IMG/VR virus record: IMGVR_UViG_3300034093_000302
Span: 1 to 22,436 of that record
Strand: one strand, 5' to 3'
Length of the DNA stretch: 22,436 nucleotides
Source of the DNA: a virus
Part shown: positions 22,333 to 22,436 of the stretch, one piece after another
How the letters are laid out: each line of letters begins with the position of its first letter
Position numbering within the stretch: position 1 is the first letter of the stretch
Program-made: the position numbers and the translations under genes
The notes under the pieces: model-generated
Told to the model about the DNA's origin: nothing
Seen by the model: only the letters and a program-made list of their open reading frames with translations
Databases searched by the model: none

Positions 22333-22436
22333 CTCTTACAAATTTATAGTCCAATAATATGTTACCTTGTATCTGAATGTTTAGTTCCGGATTCAGTGTA
22401 ATTGTCTTTCTATTCTTACCATTCTTTACAAGAAGA
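22280..22436 (-). CDS. Unknown protein, N-terminus outside window
   Basis: An open frame runs from the window edge to a TGA at 22282-22280, giving the last 51 residues: LLVKNGKNRKTITLNPEL, then NIQIQGNILLDYKFVRVE and an acidic/Thr-rich end. The pattern is beta-like and basic, ending acidic. Too little is present for a family call. It overlaps the IHF-like gene by about 53 nt in another frame, which makes the IHF-like start uncertain. The TGA end shows TGA is a normal stop in this genome, if this frame is real. Confidence 0.45.
   Translation of the reverse strand, partial: LLVKNGKNRKTITLNPELNIQIQGNILLDYKFVRVETKEVERTPEGVQSEV

Noticed and set aside
1-22436. Stop-codon reassignment, as in some crAss-like phages
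   Set aside because: TAA ends most genes, TAG ends the terminase and TGA ends the partial gene at the right edge; no gene shows in-frame stops.
1-22436. tRNA genes, insertion sequences, attachment sites, lysis genes
   Set aside because: The gaps are too short for tRNAs, no transposase or integrase motif occurs, and no endolysin or holin pattern was recognised.

Overview
The window reads as the late (virion and packaging) region of a tailed dsDNA phage. All supported genes lie on the minus strand, so they read from position 22436 down to 1, tightly packed with overlaps of 1 to about 50 nt or gaps under about 105 nt. The host is probably a member of the Bacteroidota. DNA is AT-rich, Shine-Dalgarno sites are essentially absent, A-rich leaders precede many starts, and two intergenic gaps carry the TAnnTTTG -7 element known from that phylum. 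TAA, TAG and TGA all occur as natural stops, so there is no sign of stop-codon reassignment. The large terminase (737 aa) next to a very large portal (916 aa), with an IHF/HU-like gene and a PD-(D/E)XK nuclease gene just upstream, recalls crAss-like and other large Bacteroidota phages. Taxonomy cannot be fixed from sequence reading alone.

In transcription order: (1) 22436-20344, a small DNA-handling and packaging-associated block: end of an unknown gene, an IHF/HU-like protein, a Cys-rich putative zinc protein, a RecB-type PD-(D/E)XK nuclease, and an unknown 172-aa protein that could be the small terminase. (2) 20338-12373, the head core: terminase large subunit, portal with a long Gln/Lys-rich coiled-coil tail, an acidic scaffold-like protein, and the major capsid protein candidate, closed by a strong hairpin terminator. 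(3) 12282-6964, an accessory set: one unknown 338-aa protein, then eight small or mid-sized, mostly very basic proteins. These include a tandem pair of histone-H1-like paralogues, two small families that I recall from phages and algal giant viruses, and repeated Gly-Gly/Lys motifs. (4) 6964-1, the neck/tail side: an adaptor-like protein, a ferritin/Dps-like protein, a 499-aa abundant structural protein candidate with its own terminator, a Cys-rich 184-aa protein behind a fresh promoter, a 43-aa zinc-ribbon protein, a 946-aa multidomain surface protein (beta-propeller, von Willebrand A domain, tandem Cys-rich modules), and a truncated protein with the same Cys-rich modules.

The most striking parts are the basic-protein cluster with shared GG-K motifs, which may be capsid-internal or DNA-condensing proteins; the VWA/propeller/Cys-module adhesin; the ferritin-like protein among virion genes; and two repeated leader motifs upstream of start codons (AAAAACCAAC before three genes, AACCCTTAAA before the two presumed most abundant proteins). 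No tRNA, rRNA, CRISPR array, insertion sequence or integrase was seen, and no gap between genes exceeds about 105 nt.
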